The notes under the pieces: generated by a model
Databases searched by the model: none
What the model was told of the DNA's origin: nothing
Seen by the model: the letters and a program-made list of their open reading frames with translations, nothing else
Shown: piece by piece, positions 10,700 to 22,393 of the stretch
Position numbering within the stretch: the stretch's first letter is position 1
Layout: the number at the start of each line of letters is the position of its first letter
Translations under genes and position numbers: made by a program
Source: Nicotiana tabacum
Taxonomy: Eukaryota > Streptophyta > Magnoliopsida > Solanales > Solanaceae
NCBI RefSeq assembly: GCF_000715075.1
Contig: NC_134096.1
Span: 63,621,854 to 63,685,853, forward strand
Direction: 5' to 3'
Length of the DNA: 64,000 bases

Positions 10700-12312
10700 A
10701 TGGCCTCGGATGCCATGGTGAAAACGAAAATGTGATTGCTCCAGGAATCGAAGTGCCACAGGCTAATCACGGGGGAGCACTGGTTGCCAACCCCGTCGAT
10801 GTCAGTTCGCACGTTGCTCTAAATACGGACCTAGGCGTAGATCTCGATGGGAGTGTACGCAGAGAAGGCCGATCCAGTGGCCAAGGAACACGGGGCAGAA
10901 GAGACGAGGGAGTCAGTCTCCAAGTAATATTCAAGATGCTTCAGGATCAACAAGCCGCTATTGCTCAGTTACAAAACCAACATAGAGCTCCGAATAGGGT
11001 CGAGCCAAATATTACTCGCCGTACCGAGCCAGTACCGTAGAGGCCGGATGGTAACGAATCGGGGACTGATCCTGCAATAATTAAAATGCTCGAGGAGCTC
11101 ACCAAAAGAATTGAATCAGGGGAGAAGAGAATCGAAGCCAACGATAAAAAAGTAGAGACATACAACTCTCGAGTTGATCAGATACCGGGGGCACCGCCAA
11201 TCTTGAAATGGATGGATTCAAAAAAGTTTGTAAAAAAGCCATTTCCTCCAAGTGCGTCTCCGAAGCCTATTACAAAAATGTTTCGTATGCCAGACATACC
11301 CAATTATAATGGTACCACCGATCCTAACGAGCATGTTACTTCATATACATGCGCCATCAAGGGCAATGATTTGGTATCACAACCTGTCACCAAATTCCAT
11401 CGACTCATTTGCCATGTTAGCAGATTCTTTCGTAAAGGCACACGCCGGGGCCATAAAGGTCGCAATGAGGAAATCGGACCTTTTCATGGTAAGACAAAGG
11501 GATAATGAAATGATGAGAGAGTTCGTGTCCCGATTGCAAATAGAATTCATGGAGTTGCCACCGGTCACCGATGATTGGGCCGTCAAGCTTTCACCCAAGG
11601 TTTGAATGAGCAGAGTTTGATATCATCACGTTAGTTGAAATAAAATTTGATCAAATATCCAGCTGTAACTTGGGCAGATGTGCACAATCGATACCAATCG
11701 AAGATCAGGGTCGAGGATGATCAATTAGGAGCCCCTTCCGGTTCAGCACATCCAAACAGGTCGGTAGTTAAAAATGAGAGGGATGTCGAGAGGGAGCCAA
11801 GTTCGAACAGAGACCTATATCAACCATATACCGCAGATCGAAGGAACAATAAGGATAATGATTCAGGATGCAATTTCGCACGGAACGATCGGAGAAGTGA
11901 TGGAGGACAGAATTCTCGGGGACTTATGAGCAAGAGTGGTTTTGACAAGTACGCCGATCCCACAGAAGCACCTCGGTTATAGGAATATAACTTTAGCATT
12001 GATGCATTAGGCATTGTATCGAAAATCGGAAGGATCAAAGATACTAGGTGGCCCATACCCATACAAACTGATCCTTCTCAAAGAAACCCAAATTTGATAT
12101 GCAATTATCATGGCACGCATGGTCACAAAACCGAGGATTACAGGCAATTAAGGGGGGAGGTAGCCCGTCTATTCAATGAGGGCCACCTTCGAGAGTTCCT
12201 AAGCGATCGAGCCAAGAATCATTTTAGAGAAAGAGATGCCAACAAGAAAAATGAACAGGAGGAACCCCAACATGTCATTCATATGATCGTCGGTGGGGTC
12301 GACATTCCATAG
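10700..12312 (+). pseudogene. gag of Tat element 2
   Basis: The likely original start is the ATG at 10700 (MASDAMVKTKM), now followed by a stop. Homologous blocks continue in other frames: VIFKMLQDQQAAIAQLQNQ (10920-10990), MFRMPDIPNYNGTTDPNEH (11278-11340) and REFVSRLQIEFMELPPV (about 11515-11570). Relative to element 1 there is a ~68 bp deletion near 11370 that shifts the frame. The knuckle at about 12100-12140 reads CNYHGTHGHKTEDY, so its last Cys is Tyr. Non-functional. Confidence 0.87.
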
Positions 12313-12439
12313 GGGCCCATATTCAAATGCACTAAGGTATCAATCACTAGAGAAAAATGAACCCGAGATTATGTGCCCGAAAGCACTTTATCATTCAACA
12401 ACTAAGAAGCAGAAGGCATTTCTCGGCCCCACAATGACA

Positions 12440-12912
12440 CTCTGGTAATTTCAATCTTATTAAATAAAGTTCAAGTTAAGCTTGTTTTAGTGGATCCAGG
12501 TAGCTCGGCGAATATCATCCGATCGAGGGTCGTGGAGTAGCTCGGCCTACAAAATCAAATCGTGCCCGAATCTCGGGTCCTAAACGGCTTCAATATGGCC
12601 GGTGAAACAACTAAAAGGGAGATTATTCTACCGGTGAAAGTGGTTAGAACCATTCAAGACACTAAGTTCCACGTGAATGAGGGCAACATGAGGTACAATG
12701 CCCTACTCGGAAGACCTTGGATCCACAATATGAGAGCAGTCCCTTCGACTCTCTACCAAATGATAAAATTTCTGACATCAGACGGTGTAAAAATAGTATA
12801 CGGGGAGAAGCATGCTGCAAAGGAAATATTTGCGGTCGATGAGGTAACACCGATATCGACACTATCAACCTCGAAAAGGTCGAACAACAAAGATAAACAG
12901 GAAGTCAAATAG
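12440..12912 (+). pseudogene. Aspartic protease region of Tat element 2
   Basis: LVLVDPGSSANIIRSRVVE near 12485-12538 is the active-site segment, followed by an in-frame TAG just after it. The block from 12562 carries ALLGRPWIHNMR. The D-P-G form is shared with element 1. It sits between gag and RT and is inactive because of the stop. Confidence 0.85.
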
Positions 12913-12951
12913 CAATCACATCCACCAGCCTCGACCGAATCAGGGAAGCGG

Positions 12952-14525
12952 GAGATAGAAGAAGAAGAAGAGGAGGATTTTTTGACCCCTCGAACTTTTG
13001 TTGTTCCCGAAGATACTGACGCCACCAAATTAACGGTCGAAGAGCTGGAACAGGTTGTATTGATCGAGTACCTGCCCGAGCGAAAGCTATACCTGGGAAC
13101 GGGATTAACCCCCAAACTCAGGAAAAAACTTATTCAATTTCTTATTGATAACATAGATTATTTTGCTTGGTCCCATTTAGACATGACAAGGATTCCACCG
13201 GAGGTAACAACACATCGGCTAAGCCTGTACCCTAGATTCAAACCGGTAAAGCAAAAAAGAAGACCCCAGTCCGAAGTAAAGCACACATTCATAAAGGACG
13301 AGGTAACTAAACTTCTCAAAATAGGATCCAATCGGGAGGTGAGATCCAGAATGGTTAGCCAATATAGTTGTAGTTCCTAAAAAAGGAAATAAACTTAGAA
13401 TGTGTGTAGATTATAAGGATTTAAACAAGGCGTGCCCTAAATATTCTTTTCCACTACCTAACATTGATCGCATGATCGATGCCACGGCCGGCCACGAGAT
13501 CCTTACTTTTCTCGATGCCTATTCCGGGTACAATCAAATCCAAATGAACCTGGAAGACCAAGAAAAGACTTCATTTATCACCAAGTATGGAACATATTGT
13601 TATAATGTAATGCCCTTCGGGCTAAAAAAAGGCCGGAGCTACTTACCAACGCCTAGTGAATTAAATGTTCAAAGAACAAATAGGTAAATCAATGGAGGTT
13701 TATATTGATGACATGCTAGTTAAGTCCGTGCGCACAGAGGACCATTTGGATCATTTGCAGGAAATGTTCGAGATTTTAAGGAAATACAACATGAAGCTCA
13801 ACCCCGAGAAATGTGCTTTCGGGGTTGGTTCGGGAAAGTTCCTTCGCTTCATGGTATCGAATCGGGGAATCGGGATCAACCCCGATAAAATCAAGGCCAT
13901 CGAAGACATCACCGTCGTGGATAGTGTAAAAGCCGTACAAAGGCTAACCGGATGGATAGCTTCCTTAGGCCGATTCATTTCGAGGTCGTAGGATCGAAAC
14001 CACAGATTTTTCTCTTTACTCAAAAATAAGAACGATTTCGCCTGGACCCCGGAATGCCAACAGGCATTGGAAGAGTTAAAGCAATATCTATCGAGTCCAC
14101 CACTACTTTATACTCCAAAGGCAGATGAGAAGCTTTATTTGTACTTCGCAGTATCAGAAATCGCGGTAAGTGGTGTCCTAGTTCGAGAAGAGCAAGGTAC
14201 ATAATTTCCCGTTTATTATGTAAGTCGAACCTTAGGACTAGCAGAAACTAGATATCCATACTTAGAAAAATTGGCACTTGCACTGATAAGCGTCTCTAGA
14301 AAGTTAAGACCATACTTTCAATGTTACTCATTATGCGTATTAACCACTTACCCACTTCGTAATATTTTGCACATGACCGAACTGTTGGGCCAATTGGCCA
14401 AATGGGCCATCGAACTTAGTGGGTACGACATCGAATATCAACCCCGGACGGCCATCAAGTCTCAAATTTTAGCGGACTTCGTGGACGATTTCACGCCAAC
14501 CCTCATACCCGAAGTTGAAAAGGAA
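12952..14525 (+). pseudogene. Reverse transcriptase and RNase H of Tat element 2
   Basis: The RT N-terminus (12982-13340) is followed by a frameshift near 13340. The palm motifs MCVDYKDLNKACPK and FLDAYSGYNQI, a second frameshift near 13630 (VMPFGLKKG), and YIDDMLVKSVRTEDH with the intact catalytic pair follow. The RNase H region includes LVREEQGT then a stop, FPVYYVSRTLG and YPYLEKLALALIS, running to LADFVDDFTPT near 14500. Several single-base lesions prevent expression. Confidence 0.9.
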
Positions 14526-14544
14526 CTCTTGTTAAAATCAGGTA

Positions 14545-14940
14545 CATCAACGGGGAGATGGATCCTTTTTACAGACGATGCTTCAAATGTGAAGGGGTCC
14601 GGGCTAGGCATCATTTTGAAGCCACCCACAGGTAGCACTATTAGGCAATCTATCAAAACTTCTAGGTTGACTAACAACGAGGCCAAGTACGAGGCCATGA
14701 TTGCAGGTCTCGAGCTAGCTAAAAGCTTTGGGGCAGAAGTCATTGAAGTCAAGTGTGACTCTTTACTAGTGGTGAACCAAGTAAACAAAACCTTCGAAGT
14801 TCAAGAGGATAGAATGCAAAGGTATTTAGACAAGCTGCAGGTAACTTTGCACCGTTTCAAGGAATGAACTTTACAATACGTACCTCGAGAACAAAACAAT
14901 GAGGCCGATGCACTTGCAAACTTGGGGTTATCGGTCGAGG
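14545..14940 (+). pseudogene. Archaeal-type RNase H of Tat element 2
   Basis: RWILFTDDASNVKGSGLGII keeps the first Asp, and NNEAKYEAMIAGLELAKS, KCDSLLVVNQV and NEADALANLG follow in order. An in-frame TGA at about 14864 stands where element 1 has Trp (KEWTLQHVP), a G-to-A type change. Otherwise the domain is well preserved. Confidence 0.87.
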
Positions 14941-16266
14941 AAGATGAGATCAGCTCGGGGACTGTCGTTCAACTCTCGAGATGTATGATCGAGGAAGGTC
15001 ATGCCAAGATAAACTCTATAAGCATAACCTGGGATTGGAGAAATAAATGTATTGAATACTTGAAGAATGGAAAGCTCCCATCAGACCCTAAAGAGTCGAG
15101 AACCCTACGAAACAAAGCTGCTCGATTCACATTGGCTGAAGATGGAACATTATACAGAAGAACATTCGATGGACCACTGGCAGTGTGCTTAGCACCAGGA
15201 GGCACCAATTATGTTTTACAAGACGTCTATGAAGGCACTTGGGGGAACCACTCCAGCGCCGAATCACTGATTCACAAAATCATTAGAGCAGGATACTACT
15301 GGGATAGCATGGAAAAAGATACTAAGGAGTTTGTTCGAAAATGTGATAAATGTCAAAGGTTTGCACCTATGATCCATCAGCCCAGGGAATAACTTCATTC
15401 GGTCCTATCCTCATGGCCATTCATGAAATGGGGGATAGATATCGTCGACCCTCTTCCATCGGCCCCAGGTAAGCTAATTTCATTTTATTTATGACTGACT
15501 ATTTCTCTAAATGGGTTGAAGCACAGGCGTTCGAGAAAGTGAGAGAAAAAGAGGTTATAAATTTTATCTGGGATCACATCGTGTGTCGATTTGGGATACC
15601 CGCAGAAATAGTATGCGACAATGGTAAACAATTTATCGGCAGTAAAGTGACAAAATTTCTCGAAAACCATAAAATAAAAATGATATTGTCAACACCGTAT
15701 CACCCTAGTGGGAACGGACAGGCCGAATCGACGAACAAGACTATCATCCAAAACCTGAAGAAAAGGTTGAACGAAGCTAAAAGGAAGTGGAGAGAAATTT
15801 TACCCGAAGTCCTTTGGGCATATTGAACAACATCGAAGTCCAGTACAGGGGAAACTTCATTTTCCTTAGTATATGGCTCTGAAGATTTAATTCCAGTCGG
15901 AGAACCCAGCGCCAGGTTTCGACATGCAACGGAGGAATCGAACCACGAGGCTATGAATACTAGCCTTGAATTATTAGATGAAAAACGAGAAGCGACACTC
16001 ATTCGAATGGCTGCACAAAAGTAACGATTCGAAAGATACTACAATAGAAGAACCAACCTTCGCCACTTCAGGGTCGGGGACTTAGTCCTAAGGAAGGTCA
16101 CCATTAACACTCGAGATCCTAATGAAGGGAAGCTCGGCCCGAATTGGGAAGGACCCTATCAAGTCCTCGATATAGTCAGAAAAGGGTCTTATAAACTCAG
16201 AACGATAGACAGCGAACCACTGCCAAGCAACTGGAACATATCACTTCTCAAACGATATTATTGTTA
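14941..16266 (+). pseudogene. Integrase of Tat element 2
   Basis: The zinc-binding N-terminus (GTWGNHSSAESLIHK ... KCDKCQRF) keeps the full Cys pair. The core has WGIDIVDPLP, CDNGKQF and QAEST, and the C-terminus (15960-16266) ends WNISLLKRYYC. Stops or frameshifts are at about 15390 (after HQPRE), 15470-15490, 15826 and 16022. The TGA after position 16020 (AAQK) stands where Gln or Arg is expected. Inactive. Confidence 0.88.
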
Positions 16267-17879
16267 AGGTATGACTTTCTCCCTTCTTTCGTTTATATAT
16301 ATTCGATGCTAACTCATTGCAGGAGTTCGACCAAAGACATCGAGACCTCGGGTTTTAAAGTATGCGTTGCACTCTTTTTCCCTTAGATCGGTTTTTATCC
16401 CTAATGGGTTTTTCCGGCGAATTTTTTAACAAGGCAACAATTATGTGCTACCTGAGGACAATTCAACAGTATCCAAGGCTTCTTTGCAATCAACCTCGAA
16501 TACTGGAGGGCATCACCCTCAGATGTTGTATTCTCGAGAATAGTACTTCATGTCAAAGGGCCTCGATAGGGAAGTTTTGTAATGGTCCAAACAGTCAAGT
16601 GAATCGTGTCCATATAAATTAGTCGAGCCCCGATGGAAAAACATGTGCGCATGTATAAACTATTCAAAAAAACATTCTCTCTTTATTTAAACATTTTGTA
16701 TCTCGAAGAAAATCCTTTACTATTCAAACCTCATGCTTATGATATTGTGAGAAACGGCTCAAGAGCCAAAGTGCAAATATACACTCGGGGATTACCATCG
16801 ATGATAGGCATATTCGAGTTATCTAAACTCAAATTCATAAGACCTCAAAAAGGCACCCCTCGACCTATAGGCCAAGGCCACCATTATCGAGGACTGACAT
16901 TTCAAACAAGTTCGAAATGTTATTGGGAAATAAGCCCAAGAGGCATACCCGAAGGCTACGGCCAAACTAAAGGCTATGGCCAATATACATACCCGAAGGC
17001 TACATCCAAACTAAAGGCTACGGCCAAAATAACGTGGCTCGGAGACGTCTGAATTCCTCAATAACGATAGGCCTTCAAATTCTCTGAAAAACCGATTAAA
17101 AAAGGCTACCCTTGGCAAATAATCAAAAGGACTTCGATAAAATCAGCCCTCGAAAAACCTTAAAAGGTATCAAATTATCTTTAACACAAACGTGCTAAGG
17201 CACAAAAAACAAAAGGGTTTTAACCGACATCGGACCCTCAAAAAAACCAATAGGTAAAAAAATACATGCTAAGGCATAAAGAAATTTTTACTAAGTGTTT
17301 AAAGCCAAAAGGGGAAAATAATAGACGTCTTTTAGAGGCCATATGGGCCCAACCTAAAAGGGCCTAAGGGCCAATACATTTAGAGTTCGAGACTTTGTTC
17401 ACACTCAACTTGGACCTAAGGGTTCCACTATTCCGAGTACAAATAAAGTTAACTTGAATTTAGCTCAAGGATCCGCCATAAAACCTTAAGGGGTATGTTA
17501 CTATAAGTTCGAAAATTACCCATTATTTGATAAAAATCCTAAGGGTTTGTTCTATTCTAAGTTCGAAACATACTCGAACTTAGTTATAAAAACAGTGCAG
17601 TCATGGCATCCATCAAGACATCCGAAATCTCGAACATATTATTGAGCTCGGGGACTCGCCCTTGCGTGTCTAAAAAAACTAAGGGTTTGTTGTAAGTTCG
17701 AATTAGTGTTCACTCGATTACAGAGGCTACAACAACAAAATTATCACAAGGCAAAAGCACAAAACACGTTTGAACATAAAACTGAGAAGACATTCAAAAG
17801 AAGTTTTTCTATTATATATTGGTAAAAAAGGTTATGTACAAAAGACCGATCAAGGTCTTACAAAAAGAGAAACTAAGTC
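16267..17879 (+). other. Hypervariable 3' region of Tat element 2
   Basis: No gene is seen. The first ~240 bp match element 1. Beyond that the sequence is unrelated to element 1's array; it has a short degenerate repeat of GGCTACGGCCAAACTAAA type (about 16950-17035) and AT-rich DNA with scattered CTAAGGG and AAAAGGC words. Such divergence between close relatives is typical of this part of Tat elements. Confidence 0.75.
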
Positions 17880-20343
17880 CTAACTACGGTCGGTTTCGAC
17901 CTCTTCTCCAGGAGCAACTTCTCCTTCAGGCCCCTCATTGGATCTGCCTTATTCATCATCGTCTTCGTCATCGAAGGAGGCAAGGTGCCTGGCTTCAGCT
18001 TCAAGCACCTTGGCTCGGGCTATCTCCTCTAAGAGGTCAAAATCTCGAGTATGGATTTCCTCGAGGGTTTACCTCTGGGATTGAAACTTTGCCGAGTCAA
18101 TGATCCATTGCTCTCGGTCAGAAGCCTCCCTTAGCTGCATTTGAGCAGCCTCAGCATCGGCCCGGTACATGGCAATGGACTTGTCCGCCATGACCTTTGT
18201 ATTCTCAATCTCTACCTTGGCCTCAGCAGGCCCGATTTCAAGCTCCTCGATCCTCTTAGCCTGGGCCAAACGTTTCTCTTTGATGCCCCAAAGTTGAACC
18301 TCGGCCGATGACAATTTGGCCAAGGTAGTTTCTTTTTCCATAGCCACGCGGTCCATATTCCCCTTCCACCGATCACAATTGGCCTTGACCTGATCGACTT
18401 CTCCCCAAAGCAGCTTGATCCTTTCAACCTTTTGCTGCAGATGAGATAATGAAGTATTAGCCTCCACAGTTGGGTCAAGTCCATAATTTATCAAAAGGAT
18501 GCTCACCTGTTTATCTAGCTTGGCCTCTTCCTCACGAGCCTTGGCCAAATCTGCTTGAAGGTCCTTTATAGTTTCGTCTTTTTGGACGCAAAGAAGCTTC
18601 AGAGCGTTCCTCTCCTCCGAGACCTTTTGGAGCTCGGTTTCACACTGGCTAAGGTCAGCTCGAAACTTGGCGAAGACCTATACAAAAAAGGAAAACACAA
18701 GTCAGATTAAGAGAAAAAAATAGTAAAGAAAAGAAGTGCAGTAAACTGATTCTTACCCGAGATAAGAGACATTGGGCCTCTTCTAAAAGAATAGAAGCGT
18801 CACTGATATCATAGGCATCATCGACTCCAGTAAAGCAATCCCGAAAGGGATCCCCTACACTAGAGCCTCAGCCTATATCAGGTGTCTTCAACTCTTGAAC
18901 TTCCCTTAGTGCCTCCTCAGAAAAAGTCAGAAGAGAAGGCAAGTGACATGTTGTCATGGTCCCGAGCAAGTCGCTGGGGATGCTCTGATCGATCTTTGGG
19001 GTCTCAGAACCGGCCCCGTCTGGTGTAGTTGCAGATGGCCGAGAAACGATCTCGACCTCTGGTAATTCGAGATCCTCACCCAATTTCGTTTTGGAAGCCT
19101 CCTCGACACGAGGCTTGATTTTAGCAGCCGTCGTCGGCTCAGAAGGTTTGGTGACCTCGACGGCTTTCCTAGGTCGGACCGTCAATGCCGAGGCATTTTC
19201 CTCTTCTTTGTCTCTCAGTTTTTGGACCGAGTCCATCGTGAGAGAAATTACTTTCCTCCTCATCCTTCACGGTTTGGGCTTGGGGTCCTCGGACTGCGAG
19301 GTAGTTTTCCTCTTCTTGTCTTTCCCTGGCTTCGGAATCGGGGACTTGGTTTCTTCCTCACCACTTGAAGGCCTCAAAATGGCATCCTTGGTCAGGCATG
19401 CATGAAAGAAAATTAGTGACGAATGAAGTATAAAAAGTGTTTCAGAACATGAAAAATGAGATCTTTACTGTGGTTCTTGGCCTCCCATCAGCCCCTTGCC
19501 AAATCACGCCATGCGCGTTCGGCATAAGTGGAAGTTGAGGCTAACTTCCGAACTCAATCTTTGAGGTCAGGTACCGCTTGAGGCATCTAAGGAATAGCTA
19601 CATGTCGAAAGGGGATATCAGGCGAAGTCGAAGACGATACGAAGAACAAAGTTTAAAAGATCACTTACGGTCTAAGTTCCACTACTCAGGGAACAACATC
19701 TTCTCTTCCGAGATAATGTCGCAGGTCCTCACCCATATAAAATAGCTCATCCAACCCCGATCCTTATCCTCATCGATGCTCGAGATCAAAGCTTTCGTTG
19801 CTCGGTGTTGGAGCCTGATTAGTCCTCGATAGATTTGAGGCTGGTACAACCGCATGGGGTGATTTAGAGTAAACTCTAGCCCCTTGGCCTTGCTAGAGAA
19901 GAAGCGCAACATGAATACTATGCGCCTTAGAGAGGGGTGGATTTGGCCGAGGGTGACCTGATATCTTTTACAGAGATCAATAATCACTGGGTCGAGGGAA
20001 CACAATGTGAAGGGGTAAGTGTAAACACTTAGGATCCCCTCCACATAAGCGGTGATGCTATCTTCGGGAGCAGGAATTTGTACCACGACCTCGGGACCCC
20101 AGTTGCAGTCCCTCTTCATTGCCTCAAGGTGGCTCTTCGTTATCGAGTACATGTACATCTACACATGCTCACATCGGCCCGGGACCGATGAAGGGTTTTC
20201 GACCTTGAAGTCAGATTTTAGAGTACACGGGCCGGAAACATACTCTGGGGAAGCGGCTCCACCGGTGCCTTGCCGCCAGACGACCGGGAAGAGGAGCAAG
20301 AAGCTTTCTCCTTCTGCGGTATGGTTTTTGAGGTTTTCGCCAT
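17880..20343 (-). pseudogene. Opposite-strand ORF of Tat element 2, with three introns
   Basis: It starts at the ATG at 20343 (MAKTSKTIPQKEKAS), shifts frame near 20225, then reads 20158-19682 as a conserved domain (HLEAMKRDCNWGPEV, SVYTYPFTLCSLDP, VTLGQIHPSLRRI, SSIDEDKDRGWMSYF) consistent with the 'putative gypsy type transposon' family. A charged linker (19386-18760), a long coiled coil (18677-18069) and an acidic tail follow to a stop at 17880-17882. Canonical GT-AG gaps of 79-82 nt fit at 19668-19587, 19468-19387 and 18756-18678, each restoring a continuous conserved reading. In-frame stops (in the LKD-VRKL segment, before TLEEIHTRDF, and in the acidic tail) make this copy dead. Function is unknown. 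Confidence 0.8.
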
Positions 20344-20710
20344 TTGTATAAGTAAAGAAGAGCGAAGGAAGATGAAAAACTGGTGGTTTCGGTGCTAACG
20401 AAGGTGGATCTACAGACGGCGAAAAGGAGGAGACGAAAAGAGTGAGAAGACTTAGAGGTTTGATTAGAGCAAAAGTAAAGTTTGATTCAATGAAGGAGCG
20501 AGTATTTATAGGCTCACAGCGACGGTTCGGTGGCGCTAGTGGCCGACCGCTAACTAACATGCATTAATGATTTGGGAAACTGAACCAACGGGATGTTTCG
20601 GTCATATTCGTCACTTACGTCATGAGGACGACGTCATGATCGAGGTTTCGGAAAATCAAGGTTCAAACTGTTTCTTATCATTCTATTTCAAGAAACGCGG
20701 GGACTATCTG

Positions 20711-21335
20711 TGTACGGTAGAAATCGGGCATGTCCGATTTCATAGGCACGAGGAGCTGCCTCGAGAGTTAGCTCGTAATAGACCAGGCTCGAGCTCAATG
20801 GCAGAGTATGGAGCATGAAGATCGAAGAGCTCGCTGAAGATCGAGACCAAGCATGATCGACTTCGAGTAAGGCATAATAACGGAATGGCGAGGTATTAGC
20901 AACCGACCGAAGATCTAGGCGAAAATTCCGGAACAGATCGAATCAAGCGGTTATTGACGTCAATCATGAGATTTGTTTCCGTTATTAGAATTGTACCTTA
21001 TTTAGGATTCCTCTACTATATAAAGAGTGATACCATTCATTTGTAAGGGAGATGGATTGAGTAATAAACACATACACATACACTGCTTTTTCTATTTCAC
21101 TTACTATCTATTACAGCTCATCATTGTTTATTTTCTATTCTTTATTGTTCTTGTTACCCAACCTCGAGACCATCTCGAATTGAAGTCGAAAGTACTGCTA
21201 GAACACTGGTTTGATTTATTTTACTATTCAGATTATCTATTTAATTCCTTGTTTATCAATTAGCATTGGATTAAATCACGTATCCTTGAAACCACTAAAT
21301 AGGTTTAATTGTTACTCGAAATTTTAGAGTAAACA
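20711..21335 (+). mobile_element. 3' LTR of Tat element 2
   Basis: It starts TGTACGGTAGAAATCGGG just after a G-rich tract AAACGCGGGGACTATC (likely polypurine tract) and ends AGAGTAAACA. TTTTT at 21336-21340 is the target duplication. It keeps the 19-bp and 6-bp segments lost from the 5' LTR. Confidence 0.92.
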
Positions 21336-21340
21336 TTTTT

Positions 21341-21785
21341 CTTTGTTGATTGTTTTAAATTTTTTGCCAACTTTCTTTGAAAAATAAAATAAAGAGGAAT
21401 GTCGACCACAACTTTTAAAAATTGTTCATTTTGTAGTAGCATTATGAGTTTATGACCCCAAAAAAACCTCAATAAAGCTCACTTGCCAATACCACTCTTA
21501 TTGTTGATTAACAATAATTTTTATTGAACCCACTAGCGTAAAATTTTGGGTACGCTACTGAATGCTTCTGTGATCCGCAGGCAAAAGCTAGGAAAGCTCT
21601 ATGATATTGAGAATAAACTTTGAACTTAGAGGGTGTTTGGGTAAAACATTATAGGAAAAATTATGCGACACATCAAACAATTATACTGTATTTATCATTC
21701 GTAGTTGTACTTTCAATAAATTTATCATTCGTAGCTATATTTAAATTTTATATCAAATTCATGAAATAAGAGATTAATTATTTTA
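21341..21785. other. Unassigned intergenic DNA
   Basis: AT-rich, no gene seen. A GAGGGTGTTTGGGTAAAAC word near 21630 resembles ends of small DNA transposons but no partner end was found. The GTAAAATTTTGGGTACGC word near 21538 also occurs in a variant near 8718. Confidence 0.4.
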
Positions 21786-21789
21786 AACT

Positions 21790-21857
21790 GAATAGCTCAA
21801 TTGGTTAGAGCGCTTTCTTAGCTAGCGGATGTCTTGAGTTCGACTCTCAACAAGAAC
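21790..21857 (+). mobile_element. tRNA-Ala-like SINE head
   Basis: A pol III A box TAGCTCAATTGG (21793-21804) and B box GAGTTCGACTC (21836-21846) are in register. The T arm is perfect: TTGAG/CTCAA around the 7-nt loop TTCGACT. The presumed anticodon loop TTAGCTA (21818-21824) would give AGC (Ala). The acceptor stem does not pair and the anticodon stem is poor, so this is a tRNA-derived repeat head rather than a working tRNA gene. Confidence 0.6.
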
Positions 21858-22393
21858 ATTTTATTTTTTTGTATTTTTATATTTCGCCTTTGTTGTATTC
21901 AGTGCGTGAATAAATACAGTCGACACATGTTGTATCATTTGTGTACACCCTTATATCACTTGTATTCGTTGCATTTGAATACAAGTGATACAAATTAGTA
22001 ATAATTGAATAGTAGTTATGATTAATAATTAGGCAAACAATAGTTACTAGGCTCTAAATAATAGTGATTTATGAAAATTTCACTCTCAACAAGAATATTT
22101 TATTTTTATGTATTTCTGTATTTCGCCTTTGTTGTATTCGTTGCGCGTATAAATACAATCGACATATGTTGTATCATTTGTATACACCCTTATATTTCGT
22201 TTTGGTTACAGTTGATACATATTGTATTCGTTGCACGAATGAATACAAATGGCGCGAACGAATACAGTTGATACACGTTGTATTCGTTACGCATTTAAAT
22301 ACAAGTGATACAAGTTAGTAATAATTGAATAGTAGCTAATTAGGCAAACAATGGTTACTAAACTCTAAATAATAGTGGTTTATGAAAATTCCT
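21844..22393. repeat. Two tandem copies of a ~240-310 bp AT-rich unit
   Basis: CTCTCAACAAGAA at 21844 recurs at 22083 (offset 239 bp). Both copies continue with TATTTCGCCTTTGTTGTATTC, GTTGTATCATTTGT, TACAAGTGATACAA and AGTAATAATTGAATAGTAG, ending in TTTATGAAAATT. The second copy has extra internal TTGTATTCGTT/AATACA motifs. The unit begins inside the T arm of the tRNA-like head. Confidence 0.8.

Larger units (their letters stand above)
9948..21335 (+). mobile_element. Tat-lineage Ty3/gypsy retrotransposon, element 2 (complete, degenerate)
   Basis: An 11.4 kb element bounded by LTRs 9948-10549 and 20711-21335, with a 5-bp target duplication TTTTT before the 5' LTR and at 21336-21340. gag, PR, RT, RH, aRH and IN follow on the plus strand. 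A long ORF lies on the minus strand between pol and the 3' LTR, the arrangement of Retand-type Tat elements. LTRs differ by a few substitutions and indels. Coding blocks carry many stops, so it is non-autonomous. Confidence 0.93.

Noticed and set aside
1..21335. Endogenous pararetrovirus as the source of the RT domains
   Set aside because: LTRs, primer sites, integrase and target duplications are present; no movement or coat protein motifs are seen.
21790..21857. Functional tRNA-Ala gene
   Set aside because: The acceptor stem does not pair and the anticodon stem is weak, so it fits a tRNA-derived SINE head better.
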